Source: Lachancea kluyveri NRRL Y-12651 (Eukaryota > Ascomycota > Saccharomycetes > Saccharomycetales > Saccharomycetaceae). From it: a DNA stretch of 64,000 nucleotides. The position numbers were made by a program, and so were the translations under genes. The notes under the pieces were generated by a model, which saw nothing but the letters and a program-made list of their open reading frames with translations, was not told the DNA's origin and ran no database searches. Below, piece after piece: positions 28,619-37,780 of this stretch (positions within the stretch are counted from its first letter, which is position 1; the number at the start of each line of letters is the position of its first letter). The stretch is taken from the NCBI GenBank assembly GCA_000149225.2, contig CM000694.1, forward strand, positions 372,001 to 436,000, read 5' to 3'.

Positions 28619-28660
28619 TAGAAAAACGTAGTTACGAAAAATCAACAGTTCTTGTACAGA

Positions 28661-29858
28661 TCAATGAGGTAAGAAACGGCCTAGATATAAGGCGATATCT
28701 ATAAACTCTTTGTAATGAATAGAGGCAATGCCTTCTTGGTTTCCGTCATATTTCCTGAAAACTTTAGTGAGTCGCATCAGCCATACTAAGGTTTCAACAA
28801 ACTTGTCAAATTTTAATTCTTTTCCATTATTATTATGGTCTACAAATTCCGCATACTGATCGAACAATTTTTCACTAACTTCAAAAGGCACCAAATACCC
28901 CAGTTCCTGAAGAGAGTTGTGGAATTCACTTGCGGAAATAGTGAAACTGCCATTAATGTCGTTATCCACATATACTTTGCGCCATTTTTTGACCCTTTTA
29001 TAAAGAGAAACAAACTCGTTAAAGTTCACTGTGCCAAATCTCGAGGCTCCAAACAGATTAATCAGCGCGTCCACAGCAGAGATACAGAACTGTGTATTGT
29101 CATCATTCTGTAACAAGTTCTGTAACTCCTCCGCAGTTAATCTGCCCATCTTTTTTACATCATGGTTATGGAATAACTGCGTGGCAATTTGAACGTCCAT
29201 CGAATCATGATGTGGTGCACCTTCAACACTCCCGATAGATGTACGTGGCTGTGGCATTTGTTGTGGCGGTGTATGAGCAGTCTTCAGTGAAACTGTAGGG
29301 GAAGAAACAGTATGTTGAGGTGACAGCTGTTGCTGTACCGGTATTGCTCTTCTCTGTGAAGGAATTTGCTGTTGTGCCACCTGTTGTGGAGGAACATAAT
29401 CGTTGAGGCCTACCCTTCTCCCATCATTAGCATAATGCTGTTGAGGCAAAGCTTGTTGAATGTACTGATTTTGAGGAGCAGGCGGTATATTTGGAAGGTA
29501 GTTTTGCTGATGTGGTTGTTGAGGTTGTTGAGGTTGTGATGAAACCCTGGTTCTACCACTATTCACGGAATTTGGCAGTGAATTCACGGACGGCGCAGTG
29601 TGAATTCTTGAGTTCACGGGCTGTGGTTGATATGGTTGGATTCTCCCATTACCATGGCGCATATCATATTTCATCTGTCGTCTTTTTCTCTCTTCTTCCT
29701 CACGTCTTTTACCCTCTCGCATTGCTTCTTCAGGAGTAGCGTATAGCTATTAAAAGCAGTTAGTAAATCATGGATTTTCAAAAGAAACAGCTGCTACTTT
29801 AACATTTACTTACTGGAAGTTCATCACCACCCGCATATTTAAGTTTTCTGGGGCACAT
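28661..29858 (-). CDS. PEF1: Penta-EF-hand protein Pef1, two exons
   Basis: Calcium-binding homolog of mammalian ALG-2, needed for polar budding in S. cerevisiae. Exon 1 is 29814-29858 (MCPRKLKYAGGDELP) and exon 2 is 28661-29746, starting LYATPEEAMREGKR. The intron (29747-29813, 67 bases) has donor GTAAGT, branch point TACTAAC at 29759-29765 and acceptor TAG. The spliced N-terminus aligns with S. cerevisiae Pef1 (MCAKKLKYAAGDDFVRYATPKEAM), whose gene has no intron. The product has 376 residues: a Gln/Pro-rich middle (about 45-175) and five EF-hands, with clear loops in DVKKMGRLTAEE, DNDINGSFTISASEF and DGNQEGIASIHYKEF. Confidence 0.93.
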
Positions 29859-30211
29859 TAATCGCGTTAGCCCTTCTGTTGTTCTATGGCTCAAGTAGTA
29901 AAGTATATTGTAGATGCATAAACAGATGCTATCCGAGACCCGATACCCTCGAAATTAAAACAATTTTTCGAGGGTTGATCGCAGAGGAGCATTCTATAGA
30001 GTTGACCTGGGTAAGAAAAAAACTGCCAAGTGGTCCAGCTGAAAACCAAGTGTAATGTTATATTTTCATATGTTGCTTTATACTAAAAACAATATACATA
30101 ATAGTGAAAAGGAGAGATAAACAGAGCTTTCCTCCAGGTTGGTGCTTTACCAAAAATCTCAAAAGTTACTAAAAAAAAGCTTCAAAAATAGTTTAAAAAC
30201 TATTGATGCGC
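29859..30211. other. PEF1 promoter and RPS10 3' spacer with inverted repeat
   Basis: Within this 353-base spacer, ACCCTCGAAA (29945-29954) and its exact reverse complement TTTCGAGGGT (29966-29975) form a 10-base-pair inverted repeat with an 11-base centre, about 90-115 bases before the PEF1 start. It could be a dimeric binding site. Nothing else is apparent. Confidence 0.55.
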
Positions 30212-30877
30212 TTAGTATCTTCTTTGTGGTCTTTGGTTTTGAGATCTGTCTTGCAAGTAGGTAGCTGGGACAATGTTTTCTGGCAAGTGCAAGTAGTCTC
30301 TCAAGAATTCAACACCTTCTTCGGTCAAGGTGTAGTAGTAGTATTGCCAAGAGAATTGAGTCTTGACGTAACCCTTAGAGGTCAAGGATTGCAAAGCCTT
30401 GATGACATACAAGTTCTTGGTGTCAATATCCTCGTGCTTGGCTTGGTTAAAGTCCTTCTTAGCGACGACAACACCTTCTGTTTTTCGGATAATTGTTAGT
30501 AAAGATGAACTTCAAAACAGATAAAAAACTGAGGCTTTCTTCAAATTGTAACGATGAAATCTGAGTTGTACTGTATCACTGGTCCCAAGCAGTTTAAGTC
30601 TGGCATTAAATATAGGCCCAGGTCAAATAGTATGGCCAATTCCTCATTAATTCGGACACTAGATATTGGTAAGGAAATATGACTCCACATAGTACCACTA
30701 AAAACTTCTGTCATTTCTTTAATACTAATTTCGTCAACTTCTTTTTCGACCAGAAAACAGGACACAACCCACATTAATCTAACAATATGAAAAAGCCTCT
30801 AAAATCTAAGATTCTTTGAACGTACCTTGGAACAAGTGTCTGTGGATCTTGGTTCTTTCTTCCTTTGGAATCAACAT
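30212..30877 (-). CDS. RPS10: 40S ribosomal protein S10 (eS10), two exons
   Basis: Small-subunit protein eS10. Exon 1 is 30826-30877 ([17 protein letters not shown]) and exon 2 is 30212-30477 ([19 protein letters not shown] to [11 protein letters not shown]); together 105 residues as in yeast. The intron of 348 bases has donor GTACGT, branch point TACTAAC at 30495-30501 and acceptor CAG, and interrupts the gene at the same place as in S. cerevisiae RPS10A and RPS10B. Here one copy stands for both S. cerevisiae paralogs (YOR293W and YMR230W), consistent with a lineage without the genome duplication. Confidence 0.97.
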
Positions 30878-31362
30878 GCTGGCTACTTGATCTATACCTT
30901 GTCTAAGCTTTCTTCAAGAAATAGATATAACAAATACCTTATGGATAATCAACAATTTTCAACAACTGCCACATTGTGGTACAATCCGAGTCCCCCCCAC
31001 CGCTGAGAGTTTGGCAAACCTCGCTGCGTGAGAGTCGGTTACTGGCAGCACGGAAAGAGAGTCGCAGCTCGCCGCAGAAACAGAATGGCATCGAATTCGC
31101 GTTCAAAAAAATTACATCCATACACCACTAAATTATGCCAGGTATTATACGCTTGAAAAATTGGTCACAAAACGCTCAAAAAAAAAAGCTAACATTTGCT
31201 ATGTGTGGGTCTTTCTGAAGTTATGCAGTCACATTTATTCATAGAGCCCTCCTTTCTGTAATCTCACCTAAAGCCCTAAACATGACTTCTCAGGGGAGAT
31301 TTGCGGCATATGGAACTTGCTAGTATACACGAGGTTATACAAGATGGTTAGTACAAATACCG
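30878..31362. other. Divergent promoter region RPS10/YOR292C
   Basis: A 485-base spacer. It has a C8 run near 30992-30999 and an A10 tract near 31178-31188. A short upstream reading frame (14 codons, 31344-31385) starts before the YOR292C ATG and overlaps it in another frame. No clear Rap1 site found. Confidence 0.5.
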
Positions 31363-32370
31363 ATGCCGATCCAGTTATTTGGTAGAGACCAGATAGTTGT
31401 TGACTATGAAAGAAATCGTCATTACACTAACTCCTTAGATGACTTCTTGAATACTCGAGTTGCGGTAGGAGTTCGTTCCAAGATAAGACATTGGCTTGAT
31501 GAAGTGTACCGATACATCTATAGTGTTAGGTTCTTACGAATCACTATAGTCCATTGGGTTTTGCTAGTAATATGGGTAGTTTTACTCCTCAACTTTACTT
31601 CAGTATATCGGAAAATGTATAACAAGTCCGCGTTGTTCACTACAATGTGTACAAATGTGTTACTCTTTGGAATATCGGATATTCTGGCACAGTGTGCCGT
31701 GTGTTATATGTCATCAAAAATGGACCCAATCCCGGGATTTATTGACTCTAGTGCACGTAACTTAATTGACCAACTTCAGCTGAGTAGTGGTGGCCACCAG
31801 CTTCACAGACAAAATGATAGAGACGAAGATGATGACGATGATATCTCGATATTTAATGACTACGGCCCTTCTCGATTGCAAACGGGGATGTACGACCCCG
31901 GTATCGAAACAGACCCAGGCTACCGTGAAGAATCTGGAGATAACAGTGAAGACGGTAGTTACAATTTTGATGTATATCGTTGGCTTTGCTTTATGTTTTG
32001 GGGACTGTTTTTATCCTTTTTCCAAGTACCATGGTACAAATTTTTAAACTATTTCTATACAGAGGACCCTACAGTGGTACAAGTTTTGGAACGCGTGTTA
32101 TCTGATCAGTTGGTTTACTCCCCAATATCCCTTTACTGCTTTTTCATGTACTCGAACTATATTATGGAGGGTGGTGACGCAGATAGTTTTCGAAAGAAGA
32201 TCGAGAAGGTATACATCAGTACGTTGGGTTGTAATTATCTTGTCTGGCCAGTGGTCCAGTTCATCAACTTCCTGGTAATGCCAAAGCATTTCCAGGTCCC
32301 GTTCAGCTCTTCTGTGGGAGTTCTGTGGAACTGTTTCTTATCTATGAGAAACGCATCACATTCTATATAA
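31363..32370 (+). CDS. YOR292C: Mpv17/PMP22-family membrane protein, YOR292C homolog
   Basis: Integral membrane protein of the family that includes Sym1; the S. cerevisiae member is reported at the vacuole and has no known activity. The 335 residues have a membrane segment near 62-82, more around 95-120, an acidic loop (RDEDDDDDISIF, about 150-200), and the conserved C-terminal Mpv17 region: WYKFLNYFYT, VWPVVQFINFLVMPKHFQV and the final VLWNCFLSMRNA. It lies next to YPK9 and RPS10 exactly as in YOR291-293. Confidence 0.9.
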   Translation: MPIQLFGRDQIVVDYERNRHYTNSLDDFLNTRVAVGVRSKIRHWLDEVYRYIYSVRFLRITIVHWVLLVIWVVLLLNFTSVYRKMYNKSALFTTMCTNVLLFGISDILAQCAVCYMSSKMDPIPGFIDSSARNLIDQLQLSSGGHQLHRQNDRDEDDDDDISIFNDYGPSRLQTGMYDPGIETDPGYREESGDNSEDGSYNFDVYRWLCFMFWGLFLSFFQVPWYKFLNYFYTEDPTVVQVLERVLSDQLVYSPISLYCFFMYSNYIMEGGDADSFRKKIEKVYISTLGCNYLVWPVVQFINFLVMPKHFQVPFSSSVGVLWNCFLSMRNASHSI

Positions 32371-32480
32371 GAGTAGCACTGCGCTGCTTTAATAGACACT
32401 TAAAATAATACAAACAAAAAAAAAAAGAGAAGAGAAAAAGCTACTGGAAGTATACATTACGAAGCTCTTCATGGCTTCTG

Positions 32481-35400
32481 TCAAACGGTATGTAGGCGTT
32501 GCTGCTCTCTCAAAATGTTTTTATATTTTTTGCTGCTTTGTTTTTTCTTGAACAATTCCTTGAACTTTTTGGGTAGATGTAGCTGGATATAATAGTTGGC
32601 TATGACCCACAAAATAATGAAAAATTTGAACCCGCCAGAAATATTTGTTAACTGTAGCTGGTTGCCCATTTTTGAATCTGGACTGATCAACATCATGATG
32701 ATACTGACTGCCAATGAGAGGATGACATCCAAGATGAAGCCAACATTCTTTGACATTGGTTCTCTGTATGGAGGCCCCACTGATAGCGCAACTGCGGTTA
32801 ATATGTATTGGAAGTTTGAAACAAAAAAAAGAACAGTGTTATCTGAAGACTGGACGGCATCATCAGTGCCTACGATAGGTCTAATATACCATGCCATTCT
32901 CTGGACAATAAACCACGGTAAAATTTGAAATAGTAAAACAATTAGCATATTAACAACCAGTGGCACTAAAATCTTCGCAGAAACTAGATTTGCAGAGGGC
33001 CTCTTTTTTACTAGCTTATCGTAGGGTTTAGACCATGACATGAAGATGGCTATTGGAACAATCAAAAGCAAGTCGATATACAAAAATTGGAAATCACCTA
33101 GGTTGGATCCACGGCTGTATAAAATGGTAATAGTAATGAACTGAATTGCCGAGTATAAACTCATGTATTGGAAGCACGAAAAAGAAGTTACCAGAGAAGC
33201 ACGACCTTCCTTCATAACGTCCAACACGCAACTGATTTCGAATACTCTAGAAGTGAATGGAGCAGCTACAGACGCCTCAGCCTCTGATAAGGAAATACCC
33301 ACATCGGCAGCTTTTAGTGCACCACAATCGTTGGCGCCGTCACCACAAAATCCAACAATATAGTTTATTTTTTGCAGTTGCTCTACCAGTTCGTGTTTCT
33401 CATCAGGTGACATACGAGCATAGATCGAACTGTTCAGTAAGACATTATTGATGTAGCTATCAGGGAGAATTTCATCATTTTTAAACAAGATTCTGAACAC
33501 TTCACCGGTTACAGCAAGCGTATAAGATTCGCTTCCTTGCAAGGGCTTTAGTGTAACGCCATCCAAATAGCTGTCAGGATCATCAACGTCCTGCCAAACA
33601 ATCAAGTTTTGTTCAGGACCTATATTTTCATTAATGAGTGGTACAAAGACGCGAGTTTCCTGTATGAGTCCAGACTCGCGGCCAACAGAGATCGCAGTAA
33701 GAACGTTGTCACCAGTACACATAACCGTCCTGACACTTGCAGATTGTAATGTCCTTAATGTATCTTTTGTAGAGGACTTCAGCTTATTTTCGAAAATGAT
33801 AAACCCTAAAAACTCCAGATTTGATTCAATTTCTTCGCGTGTAACTTTTTGGGAATACAACCAAGTACGTTTAGGTAATGTCTTACCTGCACATGCAATC
33901 ACTCTATAACCATTATGTGTATAATAGTGTAGCAACTCATCGTAATTAGATGGCAAGGTGTTTTTATTACAAATTTCAGATATCACTTCGGGTGCACCTT
34001 TGGTGAAACTCCAGAACACGTTTTCATTAAAAGGCTTTACAATGACACTCATACGCCTCAATTGGGCTACAAATTCGAAGCTTCTGGTGATTCCTAATAA
34101 GTTGTGAGGATCGTTTTCAGTAAAGCAGCTTTCAGAATCGTTACCGCATGGGTGAACAACAGCAGGAGTAATACCCAAGTTCTCTGGTAGGGTACCATCA
34201 TCGTACCTTTCCTCATTCAAAGAGTGAAATTTTTGATCTTGAAAGTCTTCCTCATAGGCCCATCTGGTGAACTGGAACATCTTAAAGTCTAAAGGATCAC
34301 CCAGTAGTTCACCATCAACCAACCTCAAAGAGTGGCATGTAATCAATGATATCAAAAAATTTCTTGCCCTAAAATCTAAAGGAGAACTACAATCTTTCAA
34401 CGAAAATTTATTAAAGACGTTGTGGACATTTTGCAGCAAGTTGCCAAATGCATAACCGGATTGGCCGCGGGGTTGGGAAATGTGAACACCTAACACGTCC
34501 AACCCGTCCTCGGTTAATGTACCTGTTTTATCAAAGCACATGACGTCGATTTTACCACCGACATTTACTCTAGTTGGAGTAATACAGAAAATTCCACGCT
34601 CCTTCAATCTGGATAAAGCAAAACTGGTACCAATGGTCAAAGTAGCAGGCAATGCAGGGGGTACAACGATCGTGATGATATCTAAAGCTCTTAGAATCAT
34701 GGTTCTGCGGTCTAGTCCTAATCTTATGAAGTTGATACAACTGATAGAAAACCCAAAAAATGCAACTAGTGTCATGAAACCAATGTATTTGAAGGAATCT
34801 TCATAAAACTTAAACCCACTTGGCTTCGGAAAAACCATGGAACGAACCAATGAACCTTTTGTGGTGGAGAAACCAGTCCGGACAGCCATTGCCAACGCTA
34901 CAGGCTGGCCTTTGGGAACGCGAACTCTTATGATTTTAGTACCATTGAAAAGGAATGATTTAGCCAATTTGTTAGAAATCTGAGTTCGCTTAAAATCTTC
35001 TAACAAACAGCCTATGATATCTTCATTAGCAGGAAATTTGGATACAGGGACAGATTCACCGGTTAACATTGATTCATTGACAATACAATCACCGGAAAGT
35101 AAGATAGAATCACAAGGAAATACAGATAGTGATGGGTCAGAAACTTCGTATATATCACCCGGAACTAATTCTGAAGAGCTCACTTGGGTCCAAAAACCAT
35201 CCTTATAAACACGGACTTCACAGTGGAACTGAGAAAGTTCTGCCAATCTTTTTGAGGTTTGTTTAGTTTCGATTAAAGTGTTGATAATGGAGATCAGGGA
35301 GATCAAAAAAATACAACCTGCATAATAATAGTAATCATCTAATAACCAAAGGATTATTGAAAATACTTGAAAAACGTAGAATGGATGCAGTGCCTCATCA

Positions 35401-36893
35401 AACAAAATCTGGGATGTAGTTTTTTGCTTCAAATTGATACTGTTCTTGCCGAACGCCAGCATACGGTCCTCCTGGACGGAAGTGGATAGCCCACGTTGTA
35501 CAGAGTACAAATCTAACCAATCGGGATCAGCCCAGTTGCTGTTAGTTCTGTAAATATCTTCCAATGGAGAGTAAATCAAAGTGAAATATCTATATTCGAA
35601 AGAAATCAGGATTGGAATATTCGGATTCTCTCTGCTTTCATGATGGTGGTGATGATGATGGTGTACGGATTCATTATCAGCAGTATCTGATGGCAATAAC
35701 GTGCTTAGTGGCCGGTTATACCATTTTCTGTTGACATTTATGATGGAAAGTTCGCCAAATTCACTTTCAACGACCACCCACTCTGCTTTACCCAGTGAAG
35801 TTTTAATGCCATAAAAGTTCACTTTATGGCGAGGTGTCCACCTTAGAACCAGGTACAACATACCTAAAGATAGCCAACATAGGATGATGTAAGAGTACAT
35901 TCTGAATTTCGATGTCTTGTAACCCGCAATTCCGACAACTAAATCCTCTTCCGCAATATAGAATCTCTGGAAGTGCAAATGTGGCACATGTTGGGGATAA
36001 AATCTGTCATGGTATTCAGGTTTTAGGTATTCAGTGTGATATGAAGACTTTTTCATATTTTCTGAATTGTTCTCAGCGTTAGATCTGCTATCCTCATCTT
36101 CTAAAAATCCCCTCTCACTGTTATTATCACCAGAACGATGTGAGCTATTGCCATCAGACAAATCTTCTGAACTAACCTCGACTTCTAATGGAATTCTATC
36201 TCTATAACTATAACGTGAAGAGCTTGACGAAGAGTGGGGAGAACAGCTATAGGAGGATCTGATTTGAGCGACATTATTGCTACTCGTAGATTCTTGAACA
36301 GCGCCATATGATTTAACAGAGCCGGATCTCGCGGAGGACCTTGATCTCAAAGAGTGGGCAGTACCACTACGTATTGAAGATCTACCGGATCTAGTATTAT
36401 AATGCAATTTCTGTTGTTCATAACTTGGCGTGGCGTCCCAACTGATGTCATAGTCGACGTTTTCTAGTGTAGAAGACACACCTTCCGCATTCTCTATTTG
36501 TTCATCAGTAAAGAACCTAAAGTTTGAATTATGAGATGGACTCCTTGATTGTGAATGATGAGAATTCTGTGAGTGAATTGGAGATAAAAGTAGAGAATCG
36601 GCTTCAGTGGAATTACGGCCTCTTCTTTCAACACCATTTGAAGTAATTGAGTCACCACCGTACCCGTTGTTTGCACTTGACTGGAAAGAGTGTGGATGAT
36701 GGAAAGAGACAATAGAACTTGGAACAGTTTCAAAAGTTGCTCCTGAATATGGTTCAGTGTTGTTTTGCTCTAACACCGTCGACGATGTCATCGTATTGGA
36801 ACTTGATGCCGTTCTTGTCGAGGAAAATGAGGGGCGTTGCCTTGACGGACCACCATTAGGTAGCCCTGAAAAGTTGGAATCAAAAGATGACAT
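32481..36893 (-). CDS. YPK9: P5B-type vacuolar ATPase Ypk9
   Basis: Vacuolar P-type ATPase, ortholog of human ATP13A2, linked to metal tolerance and now thought to move polyamines. Length is 1470 residues (1472 in S. cerevisiae). A Ser-rich cytosolic N-terminus of about 300 residues precedes the first membrane spans. The P5B signature PPALPATLTIGTS is in membrane segment 4, the phosphorylated Asp in CFDKTGTLTEDGLDV near residue 789, the hinge in GFCGDGANDCGALKAADVGISLSEAEAS. A run of eight histidines lies in a loop near residue 415. It is convergent with YOR292C. The paralog Spf1 lacks these N-terminal features. Confidence 0.97.
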   Translation of the reverse strand: MSSFDSNFSGLPNGGPSRQRPSFSSTRTASSSNTMTSSTVLEQNNTEPYSGATFETVPSSIVSFHHPHSFQSSANNGYGGDSITSNGVERRGRNSTEADSLLLSPIHSQNSHHSQSRSPSHNSNFRFFTDEQIENAEGVSSTLENVDYDISWDATPSYEQQKLHYNTRSGRSSIRSGTAHSLRSRSSARSGSVKSYGAVQESTSSNNVAQIRSSYSCSPHSSSSSSRYSYRDRIPLEVEVSSEDLSDGNSSHRSGDNNSERGFLEDEDSRSNAENNSENMKKSSYHTEYLKPEYHDRFYPQHVPHLHFQRFYIAEEDLVVGIAGYKTSKFRMYSYIILCWLSLGMLYLVLRWTPRHKVNFYGIKTSLGKAEWVVVESEFGELSIINVNRKWYNRPLSTLLPSDTADNESVHHHHHHHHESRENPNIPILISFEYRYFTLIYSPLEDIYRTNSNWADPDWLDLYSVQRGLSTSVQEDRMLAFGKNSINLKQKTTSQILFDEALHPFYVFQVFSIILWLLDDYYYYAGCIFLISLISIINTLIETKQTSKRLAELSQFHCEVRVYKDGFWTQVSSSELVPGDIYEVSDPSLSVFPCDSILLSGDCIVNESMLTGESVPVSKFPANEDIIGCLLEDFKRTQISNKLAKSFLFNGTKIIRVRVPKGQPVALAMAVRTGFSTTKGSLVRSMVFPKPSGFKFYEDSFKYIGFMTLVAFFGFSISCINFIRLGLDRRTMILRALDIITIVVPPALPATLTIGTSFALSRLKERGIFCITPTRVNVGGKIDVMCFDKTGTLTEDGLDVLGVHISQPRGQSGYAFGNLLQNVHNVFNKFSLKDCSSPLDFRARNFLISLITCHSLRLVDGELLGDPLDFKMFQFTRWAYEEDFQDQKFHSLNEERYDDGTLPENLGITPAVVHPCGNDSESCFTENDPHNLLGITRSFEFVAQLRRMSVIVKPFNENVFWSFTKGAPEVISEICNKNTLPSNYDELLHYYTHNGYRVIACAGKTLPKRTWLYSQKVTREEIESNLEFLGFIIFENKLKSSTKDTLRTLQSASVRTVMCTGDNVLTAISVGRESGLIQETRVFVPLINENIGPEQNLIVWQDVDDPDSYLDGVTLKPLQGSESYTLAVTGEVFRILFKNDEILPDSYINNVLLNSSIYARMSPDEKHELVEQLQKINYIVGFCGDGANDCGALKAADVGISLSEAEASVAAPFTSRVFEISCVLDVMKEGRASLVTSFSCFQYMSLYSAIQFITITILYSRGSNLGDFQFLYIDLLLIVPIAIFMSWSKPYDKLVKKRPSANLVSAKILVPLVVNMLIVLLFQILPWFIVQRMAWYIRPIVGTDDAVQSSDNTVLFFVSNFQYILTAVALSVGPPYREPMSKNVGFILDVILSLAVSIIMMLISPDSKMGNQLQLTNISGGFKFFIILWVIANYYIQLHLPKKFKELFKKKQSSKKYKNILREQQRLHTV

Positions 36894-37780
36894 ATAGTCT
36901 CGAAAAGCGAGATCTTTATTTATCTTTTCTGTGTTGGTTTACTACTACGGTACTTTGAAGTTTTTAAGTTAAATCCAACACGCTTCCTTGCTATACAGCC
37001 AAGCAAACTGGTAAGATCACGTGACCATACAGTTGATATGATTTCCTGCTATCGCATGAAGGGCAGAATAACACAGATGTTTGAAGGTCATATAACTGCC
37101 TGATTATTGGACGTGAATAACTGATTTGCACTGCTATTTTTTTGTTTCAGTTTTTTTGATTGTTACTATTTAATGTTAGTAGACAGGTATTACACTTTAC
37201 TAGCTCAACCTAAAAGAGTTTTGAAAGTCGGCTTTTAAAATAAGAAACAAAAAAATCCAATAGCCGTCTTGTTTCGCTTGAAAATTCTTATCAAATTCTT
37301 CCTCACCTTACGGCTATAGGGCCTATCAAGCGGCTTACCGAAATCTACTACAGATTAATATTTAATATATTTATTTATCCTAACAAGTACTGCAGGTATT
37401 AAAATTTGTTTTTAAAAACGAAAAAAAGTTCATTCCGCAGCTTAATTGTTCTTCAATATCAGCGTGTCTCCAATAAGTTTCAGAATACATGCATTTTTTA
37501 GGAGTATACTTATCTCATTGCTTCATGATCTCTCGAATGTCTACTTCGTTAATTATGATTTAAATATGTGATCTCTTTTCTTTTTTAATGTAACTGAAAA
37601 ATTTTCAGGCGATGAGATGAGCACTTCTCTAGAGATTCTCTTAAAGTACACTCACAAAAAATATTTCACCAATTCAGTTAAGGTACAGCTCAGCATAGGA
37701 GGTTTACTAAAGAGAAAAGGCAACTATATTTCCAAACTTTTATAGCTTTCCTATAGTTTACATTATCCTTGAAGTGAATA
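36894..37780. promoter_or_regulatory. Divergent region YPK9/RRP5 with Cbf1, RRPE and PAC sites
   Basis: On the RRP5 side an RRPE, TGAAAAATTTT (37595-37605), is followed four bases later by PAC, GCGATGAGATGAG (37609-37621), about 160-185 bases before the RRP5 start. This pair is the standard promoter code of ribosome-biogenesis genes (Stb3 and Dot6/Tod6 sites). On the YPK9 side there is a palindromic TCACGTGA (Cbf1 type) at 37017-37024. The rest is AT-rich and has no gene. Confidence 0.8.

Noticed and set aside
30541-30774. 77-codon frame inside the RPS10 intron, minus strand
   Set aside because: No recognisable similarity; the intron has normal signals and the frame is most likely chance. 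I would reconsider only with evidence of translation.
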